Shown: positions 26,448 through 37,627, counted from the stretch's first letter. The stretch: DNA of 64,000 nt from Teichococcus vastitatis (GCF_003604215.1 NZ_QXGS01000002.1:186001-250000); one strand, 5' to 3'. Notes: a model not told the origin generated them from the letters alone. Translations and numbers: made by a program.

Positions 26448-27635
26448 TCAGCGGTTGAAGGCGCGCTTCAGCTCGGCGGCCAGGTCGGTCCGCTCCCAGG
26501 TGAAGGTGCCCTTCTCCTCATCCGGCGTGCGGCCGAAATGACCATAGGCCGAGGTGGGCGCATAGATCGCGCGGTTCAGGTGCAGGTGCTCGCGGATGCC
26601 GCGCGGCGACAGGTTGATCATGTCGTTGACGACGCGCGCCAGCTTGGCCTCGTCCACGTCACGGCCGGTGTTGTGCAGGTCGAAATACACCGACAGCGGC
26701 TTGGACACGCCAATGGCGTAGGACACCTGGATGGTGCACTTCTCGGCCAGGCCGGCGGCCACCACGTTCTTGGCCAGGTAGCGGCAGGCATAGGCGGCCG
26801 AGCGGTCCACCTTGGTCGGGTCCTTGCCGGAGAACGCGCCGCCGCCATGAGGCGCCGCACCGCCATAGGTGTCGACGATGATCTTGCGCCCGGTCAGGCC
26901 GCAATCGCCGTCCGGGCCGCCGATCACGAAGGTGCCGGTCGGGTTCACATACAGCTCGTCCTCGGGCACGCTCCAGCCATCCGGCAGGCTGCTGACGATG
27001 ATCGGGCGCACCAGCTCGCGCACCTGATTCTGCGTCAGGCCTTCCTCATGCTGGGTGGACACCACCACAGACGTCACGCCCACGGGCTTGCCATCCACGT
27101 AGCGCAGCGTCACCTGCGACTTGGCATCCGGCAGCAGGCCGGCCACCATCTTGTCCCGGGAGCGGCGCAGTTCGCTGATGCGGCGCAGGATCAGGTGGGA
27201 ATAATACAGCGGCGCCGGCATCAGGTCCGGCGTCTCGGTGCAGGCATAGCCGAACATGATGCCCTGGTCGCCGGCGCCCTCATCCTTGTTGCCGGCGGCG
27301 TCCACGCCCTGCGCGATGTGCGCGGACTGCGCATGGAGGTGCACGGAAACCTCGGCATTGCGCCAGGAGAAGCCTTCCTGATCGTAGCCGATGTCCTGCA
27401 CGGCCATGCGGGCCAGGTGCGCCAGCAGCTCATGCGTCACGCTGCCAGGGCCACGGGTCTCGCCGGCCAGGATGATGCGGTTGGTGGTGACCAGCGTCTC
27501 GCAGGCCACGCGGGCATACGGGTCGGCCTCCAGAAAGGCATCCAGCACCGTGTCGCTGATGCGGTCGGCAACCTTGTCGGGGTGACCCTCGGAAACGGAT
27601 TCCGAAGTGAACAGGTACTCGCCCTTGTCGCGCAT
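26448..27635 (-). CDS. metK: S-adenosylmethionine synthetase
   Basis: A 395-residue enzyme that makes SAM from methionine and ATP. The N-terminal '[20 protein letters not shown]' binds ATP and metal. '[16 protein letters not shown]' (near 118-135) and the glycine-rich '[19 protein letters not shown]' (near 266) are both intact, and '...[10 protein letters not shown]' is a normal C-terminus. ATG 27635 is chosen for the '[21 protein letters not shown]' start; AGGAC and AAGG are upstream. I looked for SAM- or SAH-riboswitch features in the ~200-bp leader and saw none. It supplies SAM to trmB and rsmG, among others. Confidence 0.97.
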   Translation of the reverse strand: MRDKGEYLFTSESVSEGHPDKVADRISDTVLDAFLEADPYARVACETLVTTNRIILAGETRGPGSVTHELLAHLARMAVQDIGYDQEGFSWRNAEVSVHLHAQSAHIAQGVDAAGNKDEGAGDQGIMFGYACTETPDLMPAPLYYSHLILRRISELRRSRDKMVAGLLPDAKSQVTLRYVDGKPVGVTSVVVSTQHEEGLTQNQVRELVRPIIVSSLPDGWSVPEDELYVNPTGTFVIGGPDGDCGLTGRKIIVDTYGGAAPHGGGAFSGKDPTKVDRSAAYACRYLAKNVVAAGLAEKCTIQVSYAIGVSKPLSVYFDLHNTGRDVDEAKLARVVNDMINLSPRGIREHLHLNRAIYAPTSAYGHFGRTPDEEKGTFTWERTDLAAELKRAFNR

Positions 27636-27843
27636 GGCCTTATCGTCCTCTTGTCGCGGTGGCGACCGGTTCGCCCCGGCCTGGCAGATCCTCCGCAGAA
27701 TGCGGCGGGGCTGTTTCGCAACTGCGAGGCGGGGGGTCAAGCATTGGCTGGGGCAGGGCAGGGGCCGCTCCCCGCGGGAAAAGCCGCCAGCCACGGCGCC
27801 CGGCCATGCCCTCGCGGCTCCCCGGGTCCGGCCGGCGGGCCCC

Positions 27844-28584
27844 TCAGCCCATCCCGAGCACATGCTTCATGTCGTACAGCGCCGGCGGCTGGCCAACCGC
27901 CCAGTGCGCGGCGCGAACAGCGCCGGTGGCGTAGACCCGCCGGTCGAAGGAGCGGTGGGTGAGCGCGATATGCTCCGAGCCGGCGGCGAACAGCAGGGTG
28001 TGCTCCCCCACCACCTGGCCGCCCCGCAGCGCCGCGAAGCCGATCGGGCCGGTGCCGCGCGGGGCGGTATGGCCGTTCCGCCCGCTTTCCATGCCAACCT
28101 CCTCCAGCGTCTGGCCGCGGCCCCGCGCCACCGCGCGGCCCAGGGCAATGGCGGTGCCGGAGGGTGCGTCAACCTTCTGCCGATGATGCATCTCGACGAT
28201 CTCGGCATCGTACTGCTCGGGCGGCAGGGCCGCGGCCATGCGCTCGGCCAGGGCGAACAGCAGGGTGACGCCGGGGGCGAAATTCGCGGCATACACCACG
28301 GGCACCGTCCGGGCGGCCTCCGCCACCGCCGCTTCCTGCGCCGCCGACAGGCCGGAGGAGCCGAGCACCAGCGGCTTGCCGCTGCGGGCGGCCAGCTCAG
28401 CATGGCGTTCGGCGGTGAGGGCGTTGGTGAAGTCAATCACCACGTCGCTGGCGGCGAACAGCGCCTCCGCATCGCCGGAACGGCCGATGCCGCCCGCGAC
28501 CAGGGCGCCGGAGGCCGCCGCCTCTTCGGACAGCAACTGCCCCATCCGGCCGGTGATCCCGGCGATGCCGATGCGGAGGGTCAT
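27844..28584 (-). CDS. dapB: 4-hydroxy-tetrahydrodipicolinate reductase
   Basis: A 246-residue enzyme of the diaminopimelate/lysine pathway. The nucleotide-binding [10 protein letters not shown] lies at residues 6-15. The substrate and catalytic block '[22 protein letters not shown]' carries the paired His and the Lys needed for catalysis. '[12 protein letters not shown]' and the C-terminal '[19 protein letters not shown]' are typical. ATG 28584 is chosen because the preceding in-frame residues are not conserved. It follows dnaJ, a gene order seen in other alphaproteobacteria, but two hairpins separate them. Confidence 0.96.
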   Translation of the reverse strand: MTLRIGIAGITGRMGQLLSEEAAASGALVAGGIGRSGDAEALFAASDVVIDFTNALTAERHAELAARSGKPLVLGSSGLSAAQEAAVAEAARTVPVVYAANFAPGVTLLFALAERMAAALPPEQYDAEIVEMHHRQKVDAPSGTAIALGRAVARGRGQTLEEVGMESGRNGHTAPRGTGPIGFAALRGGQVVGEHTLLFAAGSEHIALTHRSFDRRVYATGAVRAAHWAVGQPPALYDMKHVLGMG

Positions 28585-28614
28585 GCAGCACGAATTCCTT
28601 GGCAGGGATGAAAA

Positions 28615-28642
28615 GCGGCCGGGAACATCATTTCCCGGCCGC
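28615..28642 (-). terminator. Perfect 11-bp hairpin between dnaJ and dapB
   Basis: GCGGCCGGGAA and TTCCCGGCCGC pair perfectly around a six-base loop and are followed by four T residues on the minus strand. It lies 31 bases before the dapB start and may reduce read-through from dnaJ into dapB. Confidence 0.6.
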
Positions 28643-28668
28643 ATCTTCTTTCTCCTGAAAGAAAAGAG

Positions 28669-28708
28669 AAGAGGCCCCGGGACGATTTTCGCCGCCCCGG
28701 GACCTCTT
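28669..28708 (-). terminator. dnaJ 3' hairpin with U-rich tail
   Basis: On the minus strand AAGAGGTCCCGGGG pairs with TCCCGGGGCCTCTT over 14 positions, including G-U pairs that exist only in the minus-strand RNA. A TCTCTTTTCTTTC run follows. It begins 12 bp after the dnaJ stop. Confidence 0.7.
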
Positions 28709-28719
28709 GCGGACGCGGC

Positions 28720-29871
28720 CTACCGGCCGAGGCCGTCCCAGAACTCCTTCACCTTGGCGAAGAAGCCCTCGCTCTCGGGGGAAGAGTTGCCGCCCTGGCC
28801 GCCCTCGCCCTCGAACTGCTCCAGCAGCTCGCGCTGGCGGGCGGACAGGTTCTGCGGCGTCTCGACCGCCACCTGGACGTACATGTCGCCCCGCGCGCCC
28901 GAGCGCAGCACGGAGAAGCCCTTGCCGCGCAGGCGGAACTGGTCGCCCGTCTGGGTGCCGGCCGGGATGGTGACGCGCGAGCGGCCGCCATCGATGGTCG
29001 GCACCTCGACCCCGCCGCCCAGCGCCGCCTGCGTCATGCGCAGCGGCACGCGGACGTAGATGTTGGCGCCGTCGCGCTGGAACAGCGCGTGCGGGCGGAT
29101 CGAGATGTCAACATATAGATCGCCCGCCGGCGCGCCGCGCAGCCCGGCCTCGCCCTCGCCCGAGAGGCGGATGCGGGTGCCGTCCTCCACCCCGGGCGGG
29201 ATGGTGATGTTGAGGTTGCGCTCGCGCTGCACGCGGCCGGCGCCGCCGCACACCTTGCAGGGATTCTTGATCACGCGGCCGGTGCCGCCGCAGGTCGGGC
29301 AGCTGCGCTCGATCAGGAAGAAGCCCTGCTGGGCGCGCACCTTGCCAGCCCCGCCGCAGGTGGTGCAGGTCTGCGCCGACTGGGACTTGCCCTCGGCGCC
29401 GGTGCCGTCGCAGGCATCGCACTGCACGCTGGTCTGCACGCGGATCGGCTTCTTGACGCCGGCAAAGGCGTCCTCGAGCGAGATCTCCACCTGGTGCCGC
29501 AGATCGGCGCCGCGCCCGGCCGCCGCGGCGCCGTTGCCGCCGGGGCGGCGGGCGCCGAACTGGCCGAACATTTCGGCGAAGATGTCCTCGAAGCCACCGG
29601 CGCCGAACGGGCTGCCGCCGCCGCCGCCCGCACCCGGCCCGCCGCCCTCGAAGGCGGCATGGCCATAGCGGTCATAGGCGGCCCGCTTCTCCGCGTCCTT
29701 CAGCACGTCATAGGCTTCGTTCAATTCCTTGAACTTCGCCTCGGCGGCCTTGTCGCCCGGATTGCGGTCCGGGTGAAACTTCATCGCCAGCTTGCGATAA
29801 GCTTTTTTCAGCTCGTCCTCGCCGGCATCCCGGCCGACGCCGAGCGTGTCGTAGTAATCGCCCTTGGCCAT
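28720..29871 (-). CDS. dnaJ: Chaperone protein DnaJ (Hsp40)
   Basis: A 383-residue type-I co-chaperone that delivers substrates to DnaK and stimulates its ATPase. The J domain has HPD at residues 33-35. A Gly/Phe-rich linker ('[17 protein letters not shown]') follows, then four CxxCxGxG zinc repeats: [24 protein letters not shown] and CKVCGGAG. The beta-rich substrate-binding domains and a glycine-rich tail complete it. ATG 29871 gives '[12 protein letters not shown]'. It is downstream of dnaK with a 92-bp spacer that carries a hairpin. Confidence 0.97.
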   Translation of the reverse strand: MAKGDYYDTLGVGRDAGEDELKKAYRKLAMKFHPDRNPGDKAAEAKFKELNEAYDVLKDAEKRAAYDRYGHAAFEGGGPGAGGGGGSPFGAGGFEDIFAEMFGQFGARRPGGNGAAAAGRGADLRHQVEISLEDAFAGVKKPIRVQTSVQCDACDGTGAEGKSQSAQTCTTCGGAGKVRAQQGFFLIERSCPTCGGTGRVIKNPCKVCGGAGRVQRERNLNITIPPGVEDGTRIRLSGEGEAGLRGAPAGDLYVDISIRPHALFQRDGANIYVRVPLRMTQAALGGGVEVPTIDGGRSRVTIPAGTQTGDQFRLRGKGFSVLRSGARGDMYVQVAVETPQNLSARQRELLEQFEGEGGQGGNSSPESEGFFAKVKEFWDGLGR

Positions 29872-29906
29872 GGTTCGGCCTGTCTCCCAAGCTCCGGAAC
29901 GAAGAT

Positions 29907-29936
29907 GCGCCCGGCTCCATGACCGGAACCGGGCGC
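29907..29936 (-). repeat. Hairpin in the dnaK-dnaJ intergenic region
   Basis: On the minus strand GCGCCCGGTTCC and GGAGCCGGGCGC form a 12-bp stem with one U-G pair and a six-base loop. There is no T-tract after it. It may stabilise dnaK mRNA or lower dnaJ expression relative to dnaK. Confidence 0.6.
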
Positions 29937-29963
29937 CAGCGAATCAGCGCGTGGCTGGACGCC

Positions 29964-31892
<1,929 letters not shown>

Positions 31893-32090
31893 CCGAGTTC
31901 TCCTTTTGGCGGGTGAGGGCGGCCCTTCGCTCCGGCGCCGCGCCCACCCCCGTGCTCAGCAGGCTGGGGTAGGAAAGGGGAAGCCATCCGATCCTTGGAC
32001 GGCTGCAACAGCGATGTATTGAGCCACGCGCCGCCGGACAAGGGCGAGCTGTATCACTGCGCAAAAAATGTGCAGGGGCGCCGCGGCCGG

Positions 32091-32690
32091 TCAGGCGGTC
32101 TCCGACACGCCCTCGCCGGCCACCACCACCATGGCGGGCTTCAGCAGGCGGCCATTCAGCGTCCAGGCCGGGGTCCAGGCCTGGATCACCGTGCCGGCGG
32201 CCACGCCTTCCGGCGGCGGCTGCTGCGCCATCGCCTGGTGCAGCTCCGGGTCGAAGGGCTTGCCGGTGGCATCGTGCTTGGCGACGCCGTTCCGCTCCAG
32301 GATGGAGATGAAGGCACGCTCCACCCCCTCGAAGCCGCCGCGCAGCTTGGTCAGCAGCTCGGCCTCGCCGGCCTCCGGGGCAGGCAGGGCGTCGAGGCCG
32401 CGGCGCAGGTTGTCGGCCGCCTCCACCACGTCACGGGCGAATTTCTGCACCGCATAGGCGCGGGCATCGTCCACTTCCCGCTTGGTGCGGGTGCGCAGGT
32501 TCTGCATCTCGGCCTCCGAGCGCAGCCAGCGGTCACGAAGCTGGGCCAGTTCGGCTTCCAGCTCCGCGATGCGGGCCATGGCGTCGGCCGGCTGCTCGGG
32601 CAGGGGCTGCGTGGCCGCGCTCTCCGGGAAATCGGCCGGTGTCGGCAGTTCGACGGGCGGGTTCTTCTCGGGCGAGTTCTGGTCGTTCAT
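32091..32690 (-). CDS. grpE: Nucleotide exchange factor GrpE
   Basis: A 199-residue co-chaperone that releases ADP from DnaK. It has an acidic/Pro-rich N-terminus, a long coiled coil ('ARIAELEAELAQLRDRWLRSEAEMQNLRTRTKREVDDARAYA') and the C-terminal beta-domain 'GFEGVERAFISILERNGVAKHDATGKPFDPELHQAMAQQP'. ATG 32690 is chosen for the 'MNDQNSPEKN' start, although no strong ribosome site is seen. The gene precedes dnaK on the same strand. The usual alphaproteobacterial neighbour hrcA is not in the window. Confidence 0.96.
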   Translation of the reverse strand: MNDQNSPEKNPPVELPTPADFPESAATQPLPEQPADAMARIAELEAELAQLRDRWLRSEAEMQNLRTRTKREVDDARAYAVQKFARDVVEAADNLRRGLDALPAPEAGEAELLTKLRGGFEGVERAFISILERNGVAKHDATGKPFDPELHQAMAQQPPPEGVAAGTVIQAWTPAWTLNGRLLKPAMVVVAGEGVSETA

Positions 32691-32745
32691 TACGGAGCCA
32701 TTCTGTTCGGTCGTTCTGGCCGCCCGCACGGGCGTTCGCGTCACC

Positions 32746-32774
32746 ACCTAGGGCTGCGTCGCCGCGCAAACAAG
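32746..32774 (-). promoter_or_regulatory. Heat-shock (sigma-32-type) promoter of grpE
   Basis: On the minus strand CTTG (32774-32771) is followed after 18 bases by CCTAGGT (32752-32746). This matches the alphaproteobacterial sigma-32 consensus CTTG-N17/18-CYTATNT at all but one position. Transcription would begin near 32739, about 50 bases before grpE. Confidence 0.6.
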
Positions 32775-32853
32775 GAAACGATTTGCCATAAACCCTAACC
32801 GCGGGCCTAGCCGCGATCTTGCGCAGTGCGGCAAGCATAGGCATCTCCTGCGC

Positions 32854-33993
32854 ATGTCCGCATCCCCCCGTCCTGCCCCGCGCAAGCTCGCCATTGTGCT
32901 GTTCAACCTCGGTGGTCCCGACCGGCCCGAGGCGGTGCGGCCCTTTCTCGAGAACCTGTTCACCGACCCCGCCATCCTGCGGGTGCCGGGGTTCATCCGG
33001 CCGCTGCTGGGCAAGTTCATTGCCGCCCGCCGCACCAAGGCGGCCAGCGAGAACTACGCCATCATTGGCGGCAAGTCGCCGCTGCTGGAGTTAACGGTGG
33101 CCCAGGCCCAGGCGCTGGAAGCGGCGCTGGCGAGGGAAACGCCAGGGGGGCAAACGCCAGGAGAGGAGGTCCCGGGGTGGCAGGCGAATATTCGCTGCTT
33201 CGTGGCCATGCGCTACTGGCACCCCTTCGCCGACGCGGCGGCCAAGCAGGTGCGGGACTGGGGGGCGGAGGAGGTGCTGCTGCTACCGCTCTACCCGCAA
33301 TACTCCACCACCACCACCGGCTCCTCCGTCGAGGACTGGATGGCGGCCTGCGCCCGCATCGGGATGGACCTGCCGACCCGCACCCTATGCTGCTGGCATT
33401 CCGACGACGGCTTCGCCCGTGCCACCGCCGCCATTGTCCGCCGCGCCTATGACGAGGCGCGCGCCGCCCTGCCCGCGGCGACGCGGCTGCGCATCCTGTT
33501 CTCGGCGCACGGCCTGCCGGAAAGCATCGTCAAGGCGGGCGATCCGTACCAGTGGCAGGTGGAGCAGAGCGTCGGCGCCATCATCCACCACCTCGGCATC
33601 GAGGAGCTGGACCATGGCATTTGCTACCAGTCCCGTGTGACACCGCAGAAATGGATCGGCCCCTCCACCGAGATGGCGCTGGAGCAGGCGGCCAAGGACG
33701 GGGTGGCGGTGCTGGTCCACCCCGTCGCCTTCGTGTCGGAGCATTCCGAGACGCTGGTGGAGCTGGACGTCGAATACAAGGAATTGGCGCACAAGCTGGG
33801 CCTCAAGGGCTATTTCCGCGTCCCGGCACAGAACAGCGACCCGGCCTTCATCGGTGCGCTGGCCGAGCTGGTGCGGCGGGCGCAGAATGGCGGCCGCACC
33901 CTGTGCTCCTTTGCCGGGGCCCGGCAATGCCCCAAGGTGCATGGTGATTGCCCGCACGCCAAGGCGCCGCGCCAGCAGCAGGCCGCGGCCTGA
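32854..33993 (+). CDS. hemH: Ferrochelatase
   Basis: A 379-residue enzyme that inserts Fe2+ into protoporphyrin IX, the last step of protoheme synthesis, at the membrane surface. Motifs: 'KLAIVLFNLGGPDRPEAVRPFL' at the start, 'LPLYPQYSTTTTGSS', the metal-binding His in 'ILFSAHGLPESIVKAGDPY', and 'CYQSRVTPQKWIGPSTEMAL'. The C-terminal 'CSFAGARQCPKVHGDCPHAK' contains three cysteines. Such C-terminal cysteines ligate a [2Fe-2S] cluster in some ferrochelatases, but that is not certain here. ATG 32854 overlaps nothing and is divergent from grpE. The downstream HAD gene begins within its stop codon. Confidence 0.96.
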   Translation: MSASPRPAPRKLAIVLFNLGGPDRPEAVRPFLENLFTDPAILRVPGFIRPLLGKFIAARRTKAASENYAIIGGKSPLLELTVAQAQALEAALARETPGGQTPGEEVPGWQANIRCFVAMRYWHPFADAAAKQVRDWGAEEVLLLPLYPQYSTTTTGSSVEDWMAACARIGMDLPTRTLCCWHSDDGFARATAAIVRRAYDEARAALPAATRLRILFSAHGLPESIVKAGDPYQWQVEQSVGAIIHHLGIEELDHGICYQSRVTPQKWIGPSTEMALEQAAKDGVAVLVHPVAFVSEHSETLVELDVEYKELAHKLGLKGYFRVPAQNSDPAFIGALAELVRRAQNGGRTLCSFAGARQCPKVHGDCPHAKAPRQQQAAA

Positions 33994-34655
33994 TGCCGCC
34001 GCTCGACCCGCGCCCCTCGGCCGTGCTGTTCGATTGTGACGGCGTGCTGGCCGACAGCGAGGCCCTGGCCGCCGCCGTGGTGTCCGAGGACATGACGGAG
34101 CGCGGCTGGCCCATCACCCCGGCCGAGTCGCGGCGCATCTTCCTGGGCCGCGCCGTGCCCGACATGGTGGCGCTGATCGAGGCGCGGTGGGGCCGCCTGC
34201 CCGATGACTGGCCGGCCGCCCTGTCGCGCCGCCTGACCGCCCGCATGGCTGCGGAGGTGATCGCGGTGGAGGGTGCGCCCGAGGCGCTGGCTGCCGTGGC
34301 CTCGGTCTTTCCGGTGGCCTGCGCCTCGAACTCCTCCCGCGCCGAGCTGACGGCGAAGCTGGGGCGGCTCGGCCTGGGGCAGCATTTCGCCGGCCGCGTC
34401 TTCTCCTTCGAGGATGTGGACCGCCCGAAGCCTCACCCGGACATCTACGAGGCGGCCGCCCGCTCTTGCGGTGCCGCGCCCAAGGATTGCGTGGTGATCG
34501 AGGACAGCCTGCCCGGCATCCGGGCCGGCATCGCCGCCGGCTGTCGCGTGCTGGCCTTCGCCGGCGACCTGGAGCCGGCGCTGCTGGCGGCGCAGGGCGC
34601 GCAGCCCTTCCGCCAGATGGCCGAGCTGCCCGCCCTTCTTGGGATCCACGCATGA
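33993..34655 (+). CDS. HAD-superfamily hydrolase, phosphoglycolate phosphatase-like
   Basis: A 220-residue HAD phosphatase of subfamily IA. The nucleophile motif VLFDCDGVLADS carries Asp14 and Asp16. Motif II is in 'VACASNSSRAEL', and 'RPKPHPDIYEAAARSCG' with 'CVVIEDSLPGIRAGIAAGC' supplies motifs III and IV. The helical cap suggests a small phosphorylated sugar or phosphoglycolate; the substrate is not certain. It is fused tightly into the heme genes: its ATG overlaps the hemH stop (TGATG) and its stop overlaps the hemJ ATG (ATGA). Confidence 0.9.
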   Translation: MPPLDPRPSAVLFDCDGVLADSEALAAAVVSEDMTERGWPITPAESRRIFLGRAVPDMVALIEARWGRLPDDWPAALSRRLTARMAAEVIAVEGAPEALAAVASVFPVACASNSSRAELTAKLGRLGLGQHFAGRVFSFEDVDRPKPHPDIYEAAARSCGAAPKDCVVIEDSLPGIRAGIAAGCRVLAFAGDLEPALLAAQGAQPFRQMAELPALLGIHA

Positions 34656-35104
34656 CCGTGGACGTGCTGGCGAATTTCTATCCCTGGACCAAGGCGCTGC
34701 ACCTGATCTCGGTGTTCGCCTGGATGGCGGGCATGTTCTACCTGCCGCGGCTCTATGTGTACCACGTGCCGGCGCCGGTCGGCTCGCCGCAGAGCGAGAT
34801 GCTGAAGGTGATGGAGCGGCGGCTGCTGCGCGCCATCATCAACCCGGCCATGGCGGCGGCCTGGATCTTCGGCATCGCCCTGGTGCTGACCCCCGGCATC
34901 ATCGACTGGTCGGCCGGCTGGTGGCACGGCAAGATGCTGGGCTTCCTGCTGATGTCGGCCTTTCACGGCCACCTCGCCGCCGCCCGCAAGAGCTTCGCCC
35001 GCGACGAGCGGAGGCGCAGCGAGCGCTACTGGCGCATCGCCAACGAGGTGCCGACGCTGCTGCTGGTGCTGATCGTGGTCATGGTGATCGTGCGGCCGTT
35101 CTGA
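34652..35104 (+). CDS. hemJ: Protoporphyrinogen oxidase HemJ
   Basis: A 150-residue four-helix membrane protein that oxidises protoporphyrinogen IX in bacteria lacking HemY and HemG. It matches HemJ: 'FYPWTKALHLISVFAWMAGMFYLPRLYVYH' with the conserved His17, 'WWHGKMLGFLLMSAFHGHLAAARKSFARDER', and 'RIANEVPTLLLVLIVVMVIVRPF' at the C-terminus. It catalyses the step before ferrochelatase and is translationally coupled, via the HAD gene, to hemH. rho follows 291 bp downstream, an alphaproteobacterial arrangement. Confidence 0.94.
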   Translation: MTVDVLANFYPWTKALHLISVFAWMAGMFYLPRLYVYHVPAPVGSPQSEMLKVMERRLLRAIINPAMAAAWIFGIALVLTPGIIDWSAGWWHGKMLGFLLMSAFHGHLAAARKSFARDERRRSERYWRIANEVPTLLLVLIVVMVIVRPF

Positions 35105-35395
35105 TCCGGCCCCCTGCAGGAGGCCGGCCGAGGCTTCGGCGCGGCCGGTGGCGGTAAAAACCTTGAAGTGGCGACACAATTCCCCATTTGCCCATTGACG
35201 TGAGGGGGAATGCCCCCGTAGCGTGATGACGCTTCTCGTCAAGGCCCTGGAGCAAGCTTGCGCTGGGTCCGGGGCTGAGGCTCCCTCCTCTTCTTTCGGG
35301 ACAAGTCCGCCGCTGCGTGAGCGCGGCGATGATCTGCGGGATCCGCCGCGGAAGACGTCCCACTGCTCCCCGCCGGAACGGAACGCGTCCGACCT
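35105..35395 (+). promoter_or_regulatory. hemJ-rho intergenic region with candidate rho promoter
   Basis: TTGACG (35195-35200) and TAGCGT (35219-35224) are 18 bases apart; the spacer contains the hairpin GGGGG-AATG-CCCCC (35204-35217). A CCGGCCG/CGGCCGG repeat near 35121-35145 follows hemJ. The predicted rho leader is ~165 bases long. E. coli rho is autoregulated in its leader, so similar control is possible here. The -10 match is weak. Confidence 0.4.
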
Positions 35396-36670
35396 ATGCA
35401 CCTGTCTGAACTCAAGGCCAAAAGCCCCTCCGACCTGTTGGCGTTTGCCGAGTCGCTGCAGATCGAGAACGCCTCCATCCTGCGCAAGCAGGACATGATG
35501 TTCGCGATCCTGAAGCAGCTGGCGGAGAACGACCAAGCGATCCACGGCGACGGCACGCTGGAGATCCTGTCCGACGGCTTCGGCTTCCTCCGCTCCCCGC
35601 AGTCGAATTACCTGCCGGGCCCGGACGACATCTATGTCTCCCCTGCCCAGGTGCGCCGCTTCGGCCTGCGCACCGGCGACACGGTGGAAGGGCAAATCCG
35701 CGCCCCCAAGGATGGCGAGCGCTACTTCGCCCTCCTGAAGGTCAACACCGTTAATTTCGAGCCGCCCGAGGCGCTGCGGCACCGCATCAACTTCGACAAC
35801 CTGACCCCGCTCTATCCGACGCGCCGGCTGAAGATGGAGAACCCGGAGTTCGAGAGCGTCGCCAAGGGGGCGCACAAGGACTTCACGCCGCGCGTCATCG
35901 ACCTGGTGGCGCCGATCGGCATGGGGCAGCGCGCCCTGGTGGTGGCGCCGCCGCGCACCGGCAAGACGGTGATGCTGCAGAACGTCGCCCGCTCCATCTC
36001 GGCCAACCACCCGGACGTGTTCCTGCTGGTGCTGCTGATCGACGAGCGGCCCGAGGAAGTCACCGACATGGCCCGCACCGTGCGCGGCGAGGTCGTGGCC
36101 TCCACCTTCGACGAGCCGGCGACCCGCCACGTCCAGGTCACCGAGATGGTGCTGGAGAAGGCCAAGCGTCTGGTCGAGCACAAGCGAGACGTGGTGATCC
36201 TGCTCGACTCGATCACCCGCCTCGGCCGCGCCTACAACAGCGTCGTGCCTTCCTCGGGCAAGGTGCTGACCGGCGGCGTCGACGCCAATGCCCTGCAGCG
36301 GCCGAAGCGCTTCTTCGGCGCCGCCCGCAACATCGAGGAAGGCGGCAGCCTCACCATCATCGCCACCGCGCTGATCGACACCGGCAGCCGCATGGACGAG
36401 GTGATCTTCGAGGAGTTCAAGGGCACCGGCAACTCCGAGGTGATCCTGGACCGCAAGCTGTCCGACAAGCGCGTCTTCCCCGCCATCGACATCGCCAAAT
36501 CCGGCACCCGCCGCGAGGAAGTGCTGATCGACCGGCCGACCCTGACCAAGATGTGGGTGCTGCGCCGCATCCTGAACCCGATGGGCACGCAGGACGCGAT
36601 GGAGTTCCTGCTGGACAAGCTGAAGTACAGCAAGACCAACCAGGATTTCTTCGACGCCATGAACACCTGA
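35396..36670 (+). CDS. rho: Transcription termination factor Rho
   Basis: A 424-residue hexameric RNA-dependent ATPase that ends transcription of untranslated RNA. The N-terminal domain '[21 protein letters not shown]' is followed by a cold-shock-like RNA-binding fold with GFGFLR (61-66). The Walker A APPRTGKT lies at 184-191, Walker B is in '[16 protein letters not shown]', and the Q-loop region '[41 protein letters not shown]' is intact. The end '[14 protein letters not shown]' is complete. A strong terminator follows. Confidence 0.98.
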   Translation: MHLSELKAKSPSDLLAFAESLQIENASILRKQDMMFAILKQLAENDQAIHGDGTLEILSDGFGFLRSPQSNYLPGPDDIYVSPAQVRRFGLRTGDTVEGQIRAPKDGERYFALLKVNTVNFEPPEALRHRINFDNLTPLYPTRRLKMENPEFESVAKGAHKDFTPRVIDLVAPIGMGQRALVVAPPRTGKTVMLQNVARSISANHPDVFLLVLLIDERPEEVTDMARTVRGEVVASTFDEPATRHVQVTEMVLEKAKRLVEHKRDVVILLDSITRLGRAYNSVVPSSGKVLTGGVDANALQRPKRFFGAARNIEEGGSLTIIATALIDTGSRMDEVIFEEFKGTGNSEVILDRKLSDKRVFPAIDIAKSGTRREEVLIDRPTLTKMWVLRRILNPMGTQDAMEFLLDKLKYSKTNQDFFDAMNT

Positions 36671-36694
36671 GGGCTTCCTCCGGTCGCGGAACCA

Positions 36695-36726
36695 GGCCAG
36701 GGGCGGCAACGCCCCTGGCCTTTTTC
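36695..36726 (+). terminator. Intrinsic terminator of rho
   Basis: GGCCAGGGGC and GCCCCTGGCC form a perfect 10-bp stem with a GGCAAC loop, followed by TTTTTC. It begins 25 bp after the rho stop codon. Confidence 0.9.
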
Positions 36727-36841
36727 ATGCCCGGTCAGCCCCGCTTCCCATGCCGCCAACCCCTGCAGGCTTCGCGGGGCTCGGTGCCTGTTCATCGCGG
36801 TGCCCGGCAGTAGGCTGCGCGGCCAGGAAACGGGGAACAGA

Positions 36842-37627
36842 ATGAACGCACATTCCTGGCAGGGCGTCTCGGTGGCCGAGCTGGAGCGCGCCTCCCACAC
36901 TGCGGTGCCGGCGCTGCGCACAGGCTTCGATGGGCCCTTCCTGATGCGCGCCTTTCTGGGCGGCACGGGGCGTGCCAACGCGGTCAGTGCCGTCGATCCG
37001 CTGCCGGATCCCGGGCTGCCCCCGCGGCTGGACCGGATCGAAGCGGCCTATGCCCGCCTCGGCCTGCCGGTCCGGTTCCGCTCCACGCCGCTGGATCCGC
37101 CCGGGCTGCAGGAAGCCCTGCTGGCGCGCGGCTACCATGCCACGGAGGAATCCCGTGTCATGGCCGGCCCGCTGGCGGCCTTCGCAGCCGCGGATGCGGC
37201 GCTGGAGGTGAAGCCCGCGCCGGATGACGAATGGCTGTCAGTCCTGTCCACCGCCGATCACCAGACGCCGGAGCGTCGGGCCGAGAAGCGGCAGGCCGCC
37301 GGAATGATGATGGTGCCCGCGGCCTGGATGGTGTTGCGAGGGACGGATGGCCAGGCTGCCGTCTCCGGCCAGCTATCCCTGGATGGCCGCCTCGCCGGCT
37401 TCTTCGACGTCGCCACGCGTCCCGAGTTCCGCCGCCAGGGCATGGCGCGGCGGCTCCTGGCTGCGGCGGCCGCCTGGGCCGCCGGCCAGGGCGGAGCCAC
37501 GGGATGGCTGCAGGTATCCGCCGCGAACGCCTCCGCCTGCGCGCTGTATGAATCGCTCGGGCTGCGGGAGATCTACCGCTACCGCTATTATCTCCCCGGA
37601 CCAGGGGATGGCTTACGTCACGCCTGA
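36842..37627 (+). CDS. GNAT-family N-acetyltransferase
   Basis: A 261-residue protein with GGGGAA before ATG 36842. The C-terminal half is a GNAT fold: 'AAVSGQLSLDGRLAGFFDVATRPEFRRQGMARRLLAAAAAWAAGQG', with the acetyl-CoA pyrophosphate loop RRQGMARR, then 'WLQVSAANASACALYESLGLREIYRYRYY'. The N-terminal half ('RIEAAYARLGLPVRFRSTPLDPPGLQEALLARGYHATEESRVMAGPL') looks like a degenerate second GNAT lobe. The acetyl acceptor is unknown. The gene is monocistronic after the rho terminator and converges with qor. Confidence 0.87.
   Translation: MNAHSWQGVSVAELERASHTAVPALRTGFDGPFLMRAFLGGTGRANAVSAVDPLPDPGLPPRLDRIEAAYARLGLPVRFRSTPLDPPGLQEALLARGYHATEESRVMAGPLAAFAAADAALEVKPAPDDEWLSVLSTADHQTPERRAEKRQAAGMMMVPAAWMVLRGTDGQAAVSGQLSLDGRLAGFFDVATRPEFRRQGMARRLLAAAAAWAAGQGGATGWLQVSAANASACALYESLGLREIYRYRYYLPGPGDGLRHA

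Noticed and set aside
27636..27843. SAM or SAH riboswitch in the metK leader
   Set aside because: I looked for conserved riboswitch cores and saw none. A CTTGAC at 27736-27741 lacks a convincing -10 partner.
31893..32090. CTTG-N17-CAATACA upstream of dnaK as a sigma-32 promoter
   Set aside because: The -10 part matches the consensus poorly; the site before grpE is much better.
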